Source of the DNA: Mycobacterium sp. MYCO198283
Lineage (GTDB): Bacteria > Actinomycetota > Actinomycetes > Mycobacteriales > Mycobacteriaceae
Assembly: GCF_021213805.1 (NCBI RefSeq)
Contig: NZ_JAJQJI010000003.1
Location: 124,001-188,000, forward strand
Direction: 5' to 3'
Length of the DNA: 64,000 bases
The translations under genes and the position numbers were made by a program. The stretch's first letter is position 1; each line of letters opens with the position of its first letter. This document shows positions 51,635-62,326 of this stretch, piece after piece. The notes beneath the pieces are model-generated. The model was not told where the DNA came from. It made no database searches and saw only the letters and a list, made by a program, of their open reading frames with translations.

Positions 51635-51744
51635 GACAGCTGCACGACCGCCAGCACGATGCCGAGCACGACCACCAGTCCGGCGACACCGGCGGCGTAG
51701 ATCGCGGCTTGCGTGCGGTACCAGGGTTCGGGGTCGGACGGCAC
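51337..51744 (-). CDS. Single-pass membrane protein with short PWYR head and Thr-rich tail
   Basis: 135 residues. A very short head (MPSDPEPWYRTQAA) leads directly into one membrane helix (residues about 14-36); a Pro/Thr/Ser/Glu-rich outer tail ends in the basic RRRGPRTNITRTL. Same layout as the proteins at 28213 and 48384, but with a basic C-terminus. It lies 25 bases after the LLM oxidoreductase gene, as last gene of the zwf operon. Its 3' part is duplicated at 50206-50395. Confidence 0.75.
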   Translation of the reverse strand: MPSDPEPWYRTQAAIYAAGVAGLVVVLGIVLAVVQLSDSWGRPDGPVVPPPAAPTTTPLTTATAPVTPPTTTSYTTPSVSTTEINPPAPGEVSPTSSETSTEPTTSEAETTTEDETTTSRRRGPRTNITRTLTPP

Positions 51745-51769
51745 GGGCTCGGATACTAGCGGCGGGCCG

Positions 51770-52714
51770 TCAGGTCAGCTGTCCGACGACGTCGCTCGCG
51801 AACAGCTCGACGTGTTCGAGATCGGCCATGTCGAGCACCTGCAGATACGCCCGCTGCACCCCGATCTCGGCCCACGCGCCGATGTTGTCGACGATCTCGT
51901 CGGGCGTGCCCACCAGCGGGCTGTTCGACCGCATCTCGTCGAGCTCGCGGCCGATCGCGGCGGCGCGCCGCAGCAGCTCGGCGTCGTTGCGGCCGGCGCA
52001 GACGACGAACGCCGCGGAGTAGACCATCGAGTCGGCGTCGCGCCCGGCCGCCTCCACCGCGCCGCGAACCCGGTCGAACTGGGCGCGCACCGCGTCGCGC
52101 GGCGAGAACGGCACGTTGAACTCGTCGGCGAAGCGCGCGGCGAGCGCGGGCGTGCGCTTGGGGCCGGTGCCGCCGACGACGATCGGCGGGCGCGGCGACT
52201 GCGTCGGCTTCGGCAGCGCGGGCGAGTCGGCGATGGTGTAGTGCTTGCCCCGGAAGTCGTACGTCTGGCCCAGCGGCGTGGTCCACAGCCCGGTGACGAT
52301 CTCCAGCTGCTCGGCGAGCCGGTCGAACCGCTCGCCCAGCGGCGGGAACGGGATGCCGTAGGCGGTGTGCTCCGCCTCGAACCAGCCCGAGCCCAGGCCG
52401 AACTCCACCCGGCCGCGGCTCATCTCGTCGACCTGCGCCACCGCGATCGCCAGCGGCCCCGGGTAGCGGAACGTCGCCGAGGTGACCATGGTGCCCAGCC
52501 GGATCGACGACGTCTCGCGCGCCAGCCCCGCCAGCGTCACCCACGAATCGGTGGGCCCGGGCAGCCCGGCCGAGGGATCGGAGGCGCCCATCGCCAGGAA
52601 GTGGTCGGACCGGAAGAACGCCGAATAGCCGGCCGCCTCGGCGGCCTGCGCCAGCCGCAGCTGCGTCAGGTAGTCGGCGCCCTGCTGCGGCTCGACCATG
52701 ATGCGGAAGTCCAT
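51770..52714 (-). CDS. LLM-class F420-dependent oxidoreductase
   Basis: 314 residues of the luciferase-like monooxygenase TIM barrel: ADYLTQLRLAQAAEAAGYSAFFRSDHF at the start, then SIRLGTMVTSATFRYPG, GRVEFGLGSGWFEAEH and PPIVVGGTGPKRT. The pattern is that of actinobacterial F420-dependent reductases; the substrate is unknown. The ATG has GGAGAGG upstream. It lies 15 bases after the preceding gene in a - strand operon with zwf. Confidence 0.9.
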   Translation of the reverse strand: MDFRIMVEPQQGADYLTQLRLAQAAEAAGYSAFFRSDHFLAMGASDPSAGLPGPTDSWVTLAGLARETSSIRLGTMVTSATFRYPGPLAIAVAQVDEMSRGRVEFGLGSGWFEAEHTAYGIPFPPLGERFDRLAEQLEIVTGLWTTPLGQTYDFRGKHYTIADSPALPKPTQSPRPPIVVGGTGPKRTPALAARFADEFNVPFSPRDAVRAQFDRVRGAVEAAGRDADSMVYSAAFVVCAGRNDAELLRRAAAIGRELDEMRSNSPLVGTPDEIVDNIGAWAEIGVQRAYLQVLDMADLEHVELFASDVVGQLT

Positions 52715-52729
52715 GTCCGTCGTCCTCTC

Positions 52730-53353
52730 CTAAAGGCTCTGCCGGGCGGCCTTGACCTCGCCGACCAACTCGGGATCGCCGCCGAACTCCACGCGCGCGG
52801 CGCCGTCGCGGCCGAACAGGAACAGCAGCAGCTCCTCTGGCGCGCCGGTCACCGTCACGTCGGGCCCGCGGCCCACGGTGGCCAGCGTTTCGCCGTCGGG
52901 CGTCTGCAACCGCACCCGCGCCGGCGACTTCGACAGGATCATGCGGGTCATGAGCGGCAGCGGCCGCCGCAGCGCGGCCGCCAGCGCCGGATCGAGGTCG
53001 CGCGGTTCCCAGGTCGGCTGCGCGCGCCGCAGGTCTTCGTGGTGGATGAACAGCTCGGTGGTGTTGACCAGCGGATCGAGCAGCTTGAACGGCGAGTACA
53101 CCGGCGGTCCGGACGCCACCTTGTCGACCAGCTCGTTCCAGTCACTGCCCGCCACCCGCCGCTGCACCTTTTTGGTGTAGCCGGACAGCGGCGGCAGCAG
53201 GATGCCGGCGGCGGCGTCGAACCGGCGTTCCCGCACCACGAGATGGGCGGCGAGGTCACGCGCGGTCCAGCCCTCACACAGCGTCGGCACGTCCGGCCCC
53301 ACCTGCTCGAAGGTCTCGACGATGGCGGCGCGTTCGCGTTGCGCAGCGGTCAT
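52730..53353 (-). CDS. TIGR03085-type DinB-like metal-binding protein
   Basis: 207 residues. The N-terminal four-helix bundle carries LCEGWTARDLAAHLVVRERR (first His) and FIHHEDLRRAQP (His pair), the metal site of the mycothiol-dependent maleylpyruvate isomerase-like family; the C-terminal part (VTVTGAPEELLLFLFGR) is the small beta domain. Physiological role unknown. The ATG has an AAAGGACG site, and the gene is 30 bases from the GH15 gene. Confidence 0.86.
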   Translation of the reverse strand: MTAAQRERAAIVETFEQVGPDVPTLCEGWTARDLAAHLVVRERRFDAAAGILLPPLSGYTKKVQRRVAGSDWNELVDKVASGPPVYSPFKLLDPLVNTTELFIHHEDLRRAQPTWEPRDLDPALAAALRRPLPLMTRMILSKSPARVRLQTPDGETLATVGRGPDVTVTGAPEELLLFLFGRDGAARVEFGGDPELVGEVKAARQSL

Positions 53354-53383
53354 GGGTTGCGTCCTTTCTCTGCCGTGCGGCGC

Positions 53384-55201
53384 TCAGCCGAGCGCCCGGT
53401 CGAGGTTGATGGCGGCGCTGATCAGCGCCAGGTGCGTGAAGGCCTGCGGGAAGTTGCCCACCTGGTCGCCGGTGGCGCTGACCTGCTCGGCGTAGAGCCC
53501 GACGTGGTTGGCATAGGTGAACATCTTCTCCAACGCGAGCTGGGCGTCGTCGAGCCGCCCGACGCGGGTGAGCGCCTCGACGTACCAGAACGAGCACAGC
53601 GAGAACGTCCCCTCGGCGTCGTCGAGGCCGTCGGTCCCGGGGTCGTACCGGAACACCAGGCTGTCGGTCACCAGGTGCTTCTCGATGGCGGCGAGCGTCG
53701 TCACGAAGCGCGGATCGGCCGGCGAGACGAACTTGACCATCGGCATCAGCAGCACCCCGGCGTCGAGCCGGGTGCCGCCCTCGGTCTGCGTGAACGTCTT
53801 CGCGTCCGGATCCCACGATGCGGCCATGATGCGCTCGTAGATCTCGTCGCGCACGGTGGTCCAGCGGGTGAGGTCGGCGGGCAGCCCGCGGGCGCGGGCG
53901 ATGCGGATCGCCCGCTCGATCGCCACCCAGCACATGAGCCGCGACGTCGTGTAGGCGGCTGTGGTGCCGCGGACCTCCCACATGCCGGCGTCCTTGCGGT
54001 CCCAGTTCTCCAGCAGCCACTCGATGACGTAGACCACGTCGTGCCACCCGTCATGGCTGATGCCCGGGCCGTATTTGTTGAACAGGTACACCGAATCGAT
54101 GAGGTCGCCGTAGATGTCGAGCTGCAGTTGGCTGACCGCGGCGTTGCCCACCCGCACCGGGCGCGAGTCGCGGTAGCCGCTCAGGTGGTCGAGCTCGCGC
54201 TCGTCGTCCGGCGCGTTGCCGTCGATGTCGTAGAGCACCCGCAGCGGGCCGAGGTCGGAGCCGGCGGGATCGCGCGCCGCGTCACGTTCGTGACCGAGCC
54301 GTTCCGACAGCCATCGGGTGAACTCGCGGGCCTCGTCGGTGTAGCCGAGCCGCAGCAGCGCGTACAGCGTGAACCCGGCGTCGCGCATCCACACGTAGCG
54401 GTAATCCCAGTTGCGCTCGCCGCCCACCAGCTCCGGCAGGCTGGTCGTCGGCGCGGCGATGAACGCCCCCGACGGCTCGTGGCTGAGCAGCTTCAGCGTG
54501 ATCGCCGACCGCTCGACCATCTCGCGCCACCGCCCGGCGTAGGTCGACCTCCCGATCCAGTTCCGCCAGTAGCGGGTGGTCGCGGTGAGCAGCTCGTCGA
54601 CGTCGTCGCTGCCGGTGGGCGGGGCGTCGTGGTCGCCGAGCACTTCGAGGACGAATACCGCGCTGCCGCCGGTGTCGAGCCGCAGGTCGGCGGTGATCAC
54701 CCCGTCGTCGACGTCGAGGGGGCACGACGAGGTCAGCCCGAGCCGGATCCCGTCACCGGTGAGCAGCACCCCGTCGTCGGTCGGGGAACAGTCGCAGGCC
54801 ACCCGGCCGTAGTCGGGCCTGGCCTGCAGCCGCATATTCAGCTCCGTCGTGCCGCGCACCGCGGTGACCCGCCTAACCAGCCGCTGCCGGTGCCCGGCGT
54901 CGCGTTCGCGGGTGAGCGGCATGAAGTCGTGGACCTCGGCGACGCCCGAGCCGGTGAGGAAGCGGGTGATGAGCACCGCCGACTGCGGGAAGTAGAACTG
55001 GTGCGCCTGCCGGACGTCGGCCCTCGGCGCCAGCCGCCAACTGCCCCCGCGGTCGCGGTCCAGGAGGGCGCCGAACACGCTGGGCGAGTCGAACCGCGGC
55101 GCGCAGAACCAGTCGATGGTGCCGTCGAGCCCGACCAGTGCGCAGCTGCGCAGGTCGCCGATGATCCCGTGGTCGGCGATCCCCGGCCACGGGTCAGTCA
55201 T
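53384..55201 (-). CDS. GH15-family glycosidase (glucoamylase/trehalase-like)
   Basis: 605 residues. An N-terminal beta domain ([24 protein letters not shown]) is followed by an (alpha/alpha)6 barrel with [18 protein letters not shown] near residue 265 and YNRAxG-type end elements ([16 protein letters not shown]). Mycobacterial GH15 proteins include trehalases, but this one could act on other alpha-glucosides. No signal peptide, so cytosolic. Its ATG overlaps the zwf stop by eight bases, linking it to glucose-6-phosphate oxidation. Confidence 0.92.
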   Translation of the reverse strand: MTDPWPGIADHGIIGDLRSCALVGLDGTIDWFCAPRFDSPSVFGALLDRDRGGSWRLAPRADVRQAHQFYFPQSAVLITRFLTGSGVAEVHDFMPLTRERDAGHRQRLVRRVTAVRGTTELNMRLQARPDYGRVACDCSPTDDGVLLTGDGIRLGLTSSCPLDVDDGVITADLRLDTGGSAVFVLEVLGDHDAPPTGSDDVDELLTATTRYWRNWIGRSTYAGRWREMVERSAITLKLLSHEPSGAFIAAPTTSLPELVGGERNWDYRYVWMRDAGFTLYALLRLGYTDEAREFTRWLSERLGHERDAARDPAGSDLGPLRVLYDIDGNAPDDERELDHLSGYRDSRPVRVGNAAVSQLQLDIYGDLIDSVYLFNKYGPGISHDGWHDVVYVIEWLLENWDRKDAGMWEVRGTTAAYTTSRLMCWVAIERAIRIARARGLPADLTRWTTVRDEIYERIMAASWDPDAKTFTQTEGGTRLDAGVLLMPMVKFVSPADPRFVTTLAAIEKHLVTDSLVFRYDPGTDGLDDAEGTFSLCSFWYVEALTRVGRLDDAQLALEKMFTYANHVGLYAEQVSATGDQVGNFPQAFTHLALISAAINLDRALG

Positions 55202-56609
55202 CGGCGGTCCGCCAGCCGCGCGGACCGGGCAAGCCGATCGCGGCCTGCGGGCCCCACGAACCCGGCTCGTAGGGCTCAACCGGCGGCGGCTCGTCGAGCA
55301 CCGGCTGGCACACCTGCCACAGCCGGTCGACCTCGTCGGCGCGGGTGAACAGTGTCTGGTCGCCGCGCATCACGTCCAGCAGCAGCCGCTCGTAGGCCGT
55401 GAGCGGGATGTCGTCGGGATCCTGCTCGCCGACGTCGAGGTGCACCCGCACCGGGATCAGCGTCAGGTCCGGTCCCGGACGCTTGGCGTAGAGCGTGATC
55501 GACGCGGTGGGGGAGTCGCCGAGGTCGAGGGTCAGCTCGTTGGGCGCGTCGTAGTCGCCGAACCGGCGCAGCGGCGGCCGCCGGAAGACCAGCGTCACAC
55601 TGTGGCGCGTCTGCGCGAGCGCCTTGCCCGTGCGCAGATAGAAGGGCACGTCCTGCCAGCGCTCGGTGTCGACGAACGCCTCGAGTGCCACGAACGTCTC
55701 GACCTGCGAGTCGTCGTCGACGTCCTCGGCGTCGCGGTAGCCGTCGTATTGGCCGAACACCACCCGCGACGGGTCGAGCGGCCGCATCGCCTTGAACACC
55801 TTCGCCTTCTCGTCGCGCACCGATTCGGTCGCCAGGTCGACGGGCGGTTCCATCGCGACGAAGCCGAGCACCTGGCACAGGTGGGTGGAGATCATGTCGC
55901 GGAAGCAGCCGGTCGACTCGTAGAAACTGCCGCGGCCCTCGATGGTGAGCTGCTCGGGCACGTCGATGTGCACGGCCTCGACATTCGTCCGGTTCCAGGC
56001 CGGTTCGAGCAGGCCGTTCGCGAAGCGCAGCGCCAGGATGTCCTGCACCGCCTCCTTGCCGAGGAAGTGGTCGATGCGAAAGATCTGGTCCTCGCCGGCG
56101 ACGGCCTTGAGCGCCGCATCGAGCTCGCGCCCGGAGCGCAGGTCGGTGCCGAACGGCTTCTCGACGACGATCCGGGCGCCGTCGGTGAGCTGTTCGCGGC
56201 CGAGCATCTCGATCATCGGCCGCATGGCCGACGGCGGCACCGACAGATAGATCAGGGTGCGGGCGTCGGAGCCCAGCTCGTCGCGGGCCGCACCGACCCG
56301 GGCGGCGAGCTCCGAGCCGTCGTCGGCGTTCGAGGTCTGGAAGCTCAGCCGCGACAGCAGCTCGTCGAGCACGCCGTCGTCGATGTCGTCGACCGACGTG
56401 CGCAGCCCGTCGCCCACCGACGTGCGGAACTCGTCGTCAGAACCCGGCGACTTCCGGCCCGAGCCGATGATCCGGTAATCGTCGGGCAGCCGGTGCGCCG
56501 CGGCCAACCGGTACAGGCTCGGGAACAGCATGCGCTTGGCGAGATCGCCGGTGGCGCCGAAGAGCACCAGGACGTGCGGCGGTAGGTCGGTCACGTCAGA
56601 AGTGGGCAT
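55194..56609 (-). CDS. zwf: Glucose-6-phosphate dehydrogenase
   Basis: 471 residues. NADP-binding GATGDLAKR at 18-26, KPFGTDL near 151 and the active-site RIDHFLGK at 178-185 identify it. It oxidises glucose-6-phosphate to 6-phosphogluconolactone in the pentose phosphate pathway. It is first in a - strand operon with GH15, DinB-like, LLM and Thr-rich membrane genes; this is separate from the usual tkt-tal-zwf-opcA cluster, so it may be a second zwf. F420-dependent LLM enzymes need glucose-6-phosphate-derived reductant, a possible link. Confidence 0.95.
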   Translation of the reverse strand: MPTSDVTDLPPHVLVLFGATGDLAKRMLFPSLYRLAAAHRLPDDYRIIGSGRKSPGSDDEFRTSVGDGLRTSVDDIDDGVLDELLSRLSFQTSNADDGSELAARVGAARDELGSDARTLIYLSVPPSAMRPMIEMLGREQLTDGARIVVEKPFGTDLRSGRELDAALKAVAGEDQIFRIDHFLGKEAVQDILALRFANGLLEPAWNRTNVEAVHIDVPEQLTIEGRGSFYESTGCFRDMISTHLCQVLGFVAMEPPVDLATESVRDEKAKVFKAMRPLDPSRVVFGQYDGYRDAEDVDDDSQVETFVALEAFVDTERWQDVPFYLRTGKALAQTRHSVTLVFRRPPLRRFGDYDAPNELTLDLGDSPTASITLYAKRPGPDLTLIPVRVHLDVGEQDPDDIPLTAYERLLLDVMRGDQTLFTRADEVDRLWQVCQPVLDEPPPVEPYEPGSWGPQAAIGLPGPRGWRTADD

Positions 56610-56655
56610 GGATGTGCAGGTACCCCGGCGGGCGGGTTTCGACCCCCGGGCGCTT

Positions 56656-57210
56656 CTAGAACGCGTCGACGCGCTCGACCGCGACGACCATCCCGTGTCC
56701 GGTGGCGTCGTTGGTGAAGCGGGTGCCGGCGGCGTCGGCCTCGATGGTCCAGCCGACGGCCGAGTAGCTGCGGTAGTCGAGCGTGACGGCCGGGATGGCG
56801 CCGAGGTTGCCGAGCGTCCAGGTCAGCGAGCCGTTAGAAGTGACTCGCACGCCGTTGGCGGGCGCGCCGCCGACCGTCGGCGGGTCGAGGAACGGTGCCT
56901 CGCAGCCGACGATGGCGCTCGAGAGCTGGCAGCGGGTCTTGCCCGACTTGGTCTGGATGAAGACGTAGCCGTTCTGCGGCGCGAGCGCTTCGGCGGTGGG
57001 CGGTGGGGCGGGCGGCGGCGACGGCGAGGGCCGCGGGGGAGTCGGCGTGCTGCGGGTGGGCCGCGGCGTGGGGACGGTGGGTTCGGTCGCAGGGGTCGGC
57101 CCCGCGGGTGGTGCCTCGGTGTGGGGTGCCGCGGTGGGCCGGCCGTCGGTGACCGTGCCGCAGCCGGCGAGCAGCAACGCCGCCGCCACCGTCATTGCCG
57201 TTCTTCGCAT
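56656..57210 (-). CDS. Mycobacterial lipoprotein
   Basis: 184 residues. Signal peptide with lipobox LLAGC (Cys17) directly before a Pro/Thr/Ala-rich linker. The C-terminal domain ([26 protein letters not shown] ... [21 protein letters not shown]) has two cysteines and matches a common mycobacterial exported-domain pattern. The ATG at 57210 gives a normal signal peptide; earlier starts would not. Anchored outside the cytoplasmic membrane; ligand unknown. Confidence 0.82.
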   Translation of the reverse strand: MRRTAMTVAAALLLAGCGTVTDGRPTAAPHTEAPPAGPTPATEPTVPTPRPTRSTPTPPRPSPSPPPAPPPTAEALAPQNGYVFIQTKSGKTRCQLSSAIVGCEAPFLDPPTVGGAPANGVRVTSNGSLTWTLGNLGAIPAVTLDYRSYSAVGWTIEADAAGTRFTNDATGHGMVVAVERVDAF

Positions 57211-57377
57211 GCGCCTCACCCCTCGGGCCGTGGCTACCCAGGCTACGGCCAGCTGTGACGCCAGTGGCGGAAGTGAAACGGACTCGTGACCTGGCTGCCG
57301 CCGTCCCGAGGCGCCGAAACCAACGAACGGGCGCAGAAGTGCGAGAAGCAACCGGCATTTCGTCGATCTCGGCGAGC

Positions 57378-58187
57378 ATGGACAGCGTGATCAATCGCCG
57401 CACCGCGCTGGCCGCCGCGGGAGCCATCGCGGCCGCCGCCTGCGCTGCCGAGCCGCCGGCCGCCCGCGCGGGCGTCACCCGCTACCGCTACGGCGCCGAT
57501 CCCAGCCAGTACGCCGACATCTCCCTGCCCGGGCGCTCCGAGCCGGCGCCGGTGGTCGTCGTCATCCACGGCGGGTTCTGGCGCTCGGCGTACGGCGCCG
57601 ACCTCGGTGAGCCGCTGGCCGCCGATCTCGCGGCGCGCGGGTACGCCGCGGTGAACCTCGAATACCGGCGGGTCGGCGCGGGCGGCGGCTGGCCGCAGAC
57701 CGGTGACGACGTGCTGGCGGCGCTGGACGCACTGCCGGCGCACGCCGACCGGCTGGACCTCGATCGCGTGGTGGCGCTGGGGCACTCGGCGGGCGGCCAG
57801 CTCGCGGCGTGGCTCGCCGCCGCCCGGCCACTCACCGGCGCCGTGCTGCAGGCGGGCGTGCTGGACCTGGTGGCGGCGGCCGAGGCGGGGCTGGGCGGCG
57901 GCGCCGTCGTCGACTTCCTCGGCGGCACCCCGGCGCAGCGGCCCGACGTCTACGCCCAAGCGTCGCCCACCGCCCGCGTGCCGCTGGGCGTGGCGTCGAT
58001 CGCCGTCCACGGCACGGCCGACCGCCACGTGCCGATCAGCCAGTCCGAGCGTTTCGTGGCCGCGGCGCAGCGGGCCGGCGACCGCGCGCAGCTGCGGACG
58101 TTCGACGGCGACCACTTCGCCCCGATCACCGTCGGGTCGCCCGCCTGGGAGCTCTGCGTGTCGGCGATCGCCGAGCTGCTGCGCTGA
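57378..58187 (+). CDS. Alpha/beta hydrolase, esterase/lipase-like, exported or tethered
   Basis: 269 residues. The N-terminus (INRRTALAAAGAIAAAACAAEPP) looks like a Tat/lipoprotein-type signal with a Cys near residue 25. The oxyanion motif is IHGGFWRS, the nucleophile elbow GHSAGGQ, and a C-terminal DGDHFAPI gives the catalytic His. The HGG motif fits the hormone-sensitive-lipase/kynurenine-formamidase-like group. The start could also be a GTG three codons on. Confidence 0.83.
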   Translation: MDSVINRRTALAAAGAIAAAACAAEPPAARAGVTRYRYGADPSQYADISLPGRSEPAPVVVVIHGGFWRSAYGADLGEPLAADLAARGYAAVNLEYRRVGAGGGWPQTGDDVLAALDALPAHADRLDLDRVVALGHSAGGQLAAWLAAARPLTGAVLQAGVLDLVAAAEAGLGGGAVVDFLGGTPAQRPDVYAQASPTARVPLGVASIAVHGTADRHVPISQSERFVAAAQRAGDRAQLRTFDGDHFAPITVGSPAWELCVSAIAELLR

Positions 58188-58248
58188 CGGGACGCGTGGA
58201 TCAGCGTGCTCGCCCATCACCGCCGCGCACTCAGTCAGCGGCACCCGT

Positions 58249-59328
58249 TCACGTGCAGCGGCAGTGGCGGCGGGCGTGCTGGATGTGGTTGCCGCCCTGG
58301 CGTTTGGCGTCGTACATGGCGCGGTCGGCCGCGTCGACGAGCCGGTCGACCAAGTCATCGGGCGGCGTGGTGAGCGCTTCGTCGCCGTCGGCGGACGCGA
58401 CGCCGACGCTGGCGGTGACGCCGTCGGTGTGGGCCTTGATCGCTGCGCAGAGCGGCGATGTGTAGTCGGGGGCGCCCCGCTCGGGTGAGGTGAGGGCGAT
58501 GAGGAACTCCTCGCCTCCGCAACGGCACAGTGCAGCGGTCGCCGGCATGGTGGCGCGCAACAGGTCGGCGATGGCGGTCAGGATGCGATCGCCGGTGGCG
58601 TGGCCGAGGGTGTCGTTGACGGCCTTGAAGTTGTCGAGATCAATCATGATCACGACCAGGTGGCGGGTCGGTTGCGCCCGGACCTCGTCGATGAGCAGCA
58701 GGCGGACGGTGTCGCCGAACCCGCGTCGGTTGAGCAATCCGGTGAGGGGGTCCTCGTCGCACGCGCGGGCGTAGCGCGTCATTGCCGTCGACAGGCCGCG
58801 CACGCCGATGGGGACCGCAAAGTTGAGGAGCCACATCACCCAGAACGCGGCGAGCGCGGTCGGGACGCCGTCGTGGCCGGCCAACCGCAGCGCGGTCAGC
58901 ACCGCCGTCACGGTGGCGATGCCCACGTTCACCAGGACCGCGCGCAGCCCGTGGAACAACGCGATGTAACCGCCGGTGACCGCCAACACCGTGCACCCCA
59001 ACGCCCCGATGGCGGGGCTGGGCTGGGAGATGCTCCACGCCGAGGCGCACACCGCCCCGATGGAGACGGAGTACAGGGACACCCCGCGGGTGGGCCAGCG
59101 CGTGACCCACCACGCCGCCATCACCGCGCACACCGCGGTGCCCCCCACGCCCACCACGACCAGGCCTGGCGTCGTGCGTGCGGCGAACAGGCCGGACAGC
59201 GGCACCAGCGCCGCCGAGCAGTTCAGCGCGGCCATCAACAGTTGCGCCGATCGCAGCACGCCGCGCCGGCGCAAGAAGGCGGTCACGCGGTCGAACTGGT
59301 CGGTCTCGGCAAACGACGCGGTGCCCAT
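58249..59328 (-). CDS. Membrane GGDEF protein (diguanylate cyclase)
   Basis: 359 residues. About six membrane helices (residues 26-180) are followed by a GGDEF domain: DPLTGLLNRRGF at 193-204, DLDNFKAVNDTLGH at 230-243 and the active-site GGEEF at 271-275. The catalytic motif is intact, so c-di-GMP synthesis is likely. The RxxD product-inhibition site normally five residues before GGEEF is absent. The ATG at 59328 has a GAGGGGG site 8 bases upstream. Sensor input through the membrane domain is unknown. Confidence 0.92.
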   Translation of the reverse strand: MGTASFAETDQFDRVTAFLRRRGVLRSAQLLMAALNCSAALVPLSGLFAARTTPGLVVVGVGGTAVCAVMAAWWVTRWPTRGVSLYSVSIGAVCASAWSISQPSPAIGALGCTVLAVTGGYIALFHGLRAVLVNVGIATVTAVLTALRLAGHDGVPTALAAFWVMWLLNFAVPIGVRGLSTAMTRYARACDEDPLTGLLNRRGFGDTVRLLLIDEVRAQPTRHLVVIMIDLDNFKAVNDTLGHATGDRILTAIADLLRATMPATAALCRCGGEEFLIALTSPERGAPDYTSPLCAAIKAHTDGVTASVGVASADGDEALTTPPDDLVDRLVDAADRAMYDAKRQGGNHIQHARRHCRCT

Positions 59329-59612
59329 GGTCAAGCCCCCTCATCGACAGCTGCGTCAGCGAACACCGCACACGCTCCCCCGCGCGCCCGGCAACAGTAG
59401 CCGGACAGCCGATTCGTTGTCGATCTCAACTGGCCGTCGAGAGTTGCTCGCGAGACAGGGGTCGTTAGCCAACCTGCACATAGGTGGGCGACATGACGCG
59501 TCAGGGCAAAGCGACATGTCGATGCGCCGCCGTCGGCCGGGGACGCCGACCGCGTGCCGGACCGGGCTGGTCGGAACAAAAGCCGCCGGCCGCCCGTTGG
59601 CAGAAGCGACAA

Positions 59613-59633
59613 CTTGAGTGTCTGCGGCTCAAC
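59613..59633. promoter_or_regulatory. HAIR operator 1 upstream of dnaK
   Basis: CTTGAGT-N7-GCTCAAC matches the HAIR consensus CTTGAGT-N7-ACTCAAG in 12 of 14 positions. HspR, encoded at the end of the operon, binds HAIR and represses dnaK. A -35-like TTGACT follows at 59640-59645. The wider gap 59329-59722 holds the dnaK promoter region; nothing else is evident in it. Confidence 0.75.
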
Positions 59634-59667
59634 TTCCGCTTGACTCGCTGCCATCGGCGAGAGCAGA

Positions 59668-59688
59668 CTTGAGCCAAACTCACTCATC
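59668..59688. promoter_or_regulatory. HAIR operator 2 upstream of dnaK
   Basis: CTTGAGC-N7-ACTCATC, an imperfect HAIR element 35 bases from the dnaK start, located at or just after the likely transcription start. Two HAIR copies upstream of dnaK are also known in other actinobacteria. Confidence 0.65.
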
Positions 59689-59722
59689 CAAGTGCAGACA
59701 GTAGCTATCAGGAGGAATGAAC

Positions 59723-61572
<1,850 letters not shown>

Positions 61573-61576
<4 letters not shown>

Positions 61577-62250
61577 CACCACCCACCAACCACGAGAACG
61601 ATTCGCCCGAGCCGGTGACCGTCACCGACAAGCGACGCATCGATCCTGTGACCGGTGAGATCCGCGAACCGGAATCCGCCGGCCCGGCTCCCGGTGAGCC
61701 GGCGCCGGCGGCTCCGGCCGACAGTGCCGACGACAAGGTCGCCGAGCTGACCGCCGACCTGCAGCGCGTGCAGGCCGACTTCGCCAACTACCGCCGCCGG
61801 GCGCTGCGCGATCAGCAGCTCGCCGCCGAGCGCGGCAAGGCCGCGGTGGTGACCGAACTCTTGGGCGTGCTCGACGACCTCGACCGCGCCCGCAGCCACG
61901 GCGACCTCGACTCGGGTCCGTTGAAGGCCGTGGCCGACAAGCTGGCCGGCGTGGTCACCACCCTCGGCCTGGTGCCGTTCGGCGACGTCGGCGACGCGTT
62001 CGACCCGTCGCTGCACGAGGCCGTGCAGCACGAGGGTGACGGCTCGAATCCGGTGGTGAGCGCCGTCATGCGGCGCGGCTACCGACTCGGCGACCACGTG
62101 CTGCGGCACGCGCTGGTCGGCGTGGTCGACGAACCGCTCGACGAAGGAGCATCAGGTGGCGACACCGTCGACAGCACAGCGAGCGGCGAGTCGGCGCAGG
62201 CACAGGACGAATCAGCGGAGAGCAACGCAGAATCGAACGCAGAATCGTAG
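61573..62250 (+). CDS. grpE: GrpE, DnaK nucleotide exchange factor
   Basis: 225 residues from a GTG overlapping the dnaK stop. A disordered acidic N-terminus is followed by the coiled-coil ([21 protein letters not shown]) and the GrpE beta domain ([15 protein letters not shown], then [20 protein letters not shown]). The Ser/Ala/Glu-rich C-terminal tail ends with a repeated ESNAES unit. It releases ADP from DnaK. Confidence 0.97.
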
Positions 62251-62292
62251 GAAACCGGCCGGTGGCGGTGCGATCGCCCACCGGCCGGTTTC
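62251..62292 (+). terminator. Hairpin between grpE and dnaJ1
   Basis: Perfect 15-bp inverted repeat (GAAACCGGCCGGTGG 62251-62265, CCACCGGCCGGTTTC 62278-62292) around a 12-base loop, starting right after the grpE TAG. No T-run follows. In this operon it probably attenuates or stabilises the message rather than ending it. Confidence 0.65.
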
Positions 62293-62326
62293 ACCACTGA
62301 CGCTCTTGGTGAGGAGGTGACGCGAC

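Noticed and set aside
51713..55348. Long + strand open frame (about 1,200 codons) opposite the zwf operon genes
   Set aside because: No motifs; the - strand carries recognisable LLM, DinB-like and GH15 sequences.
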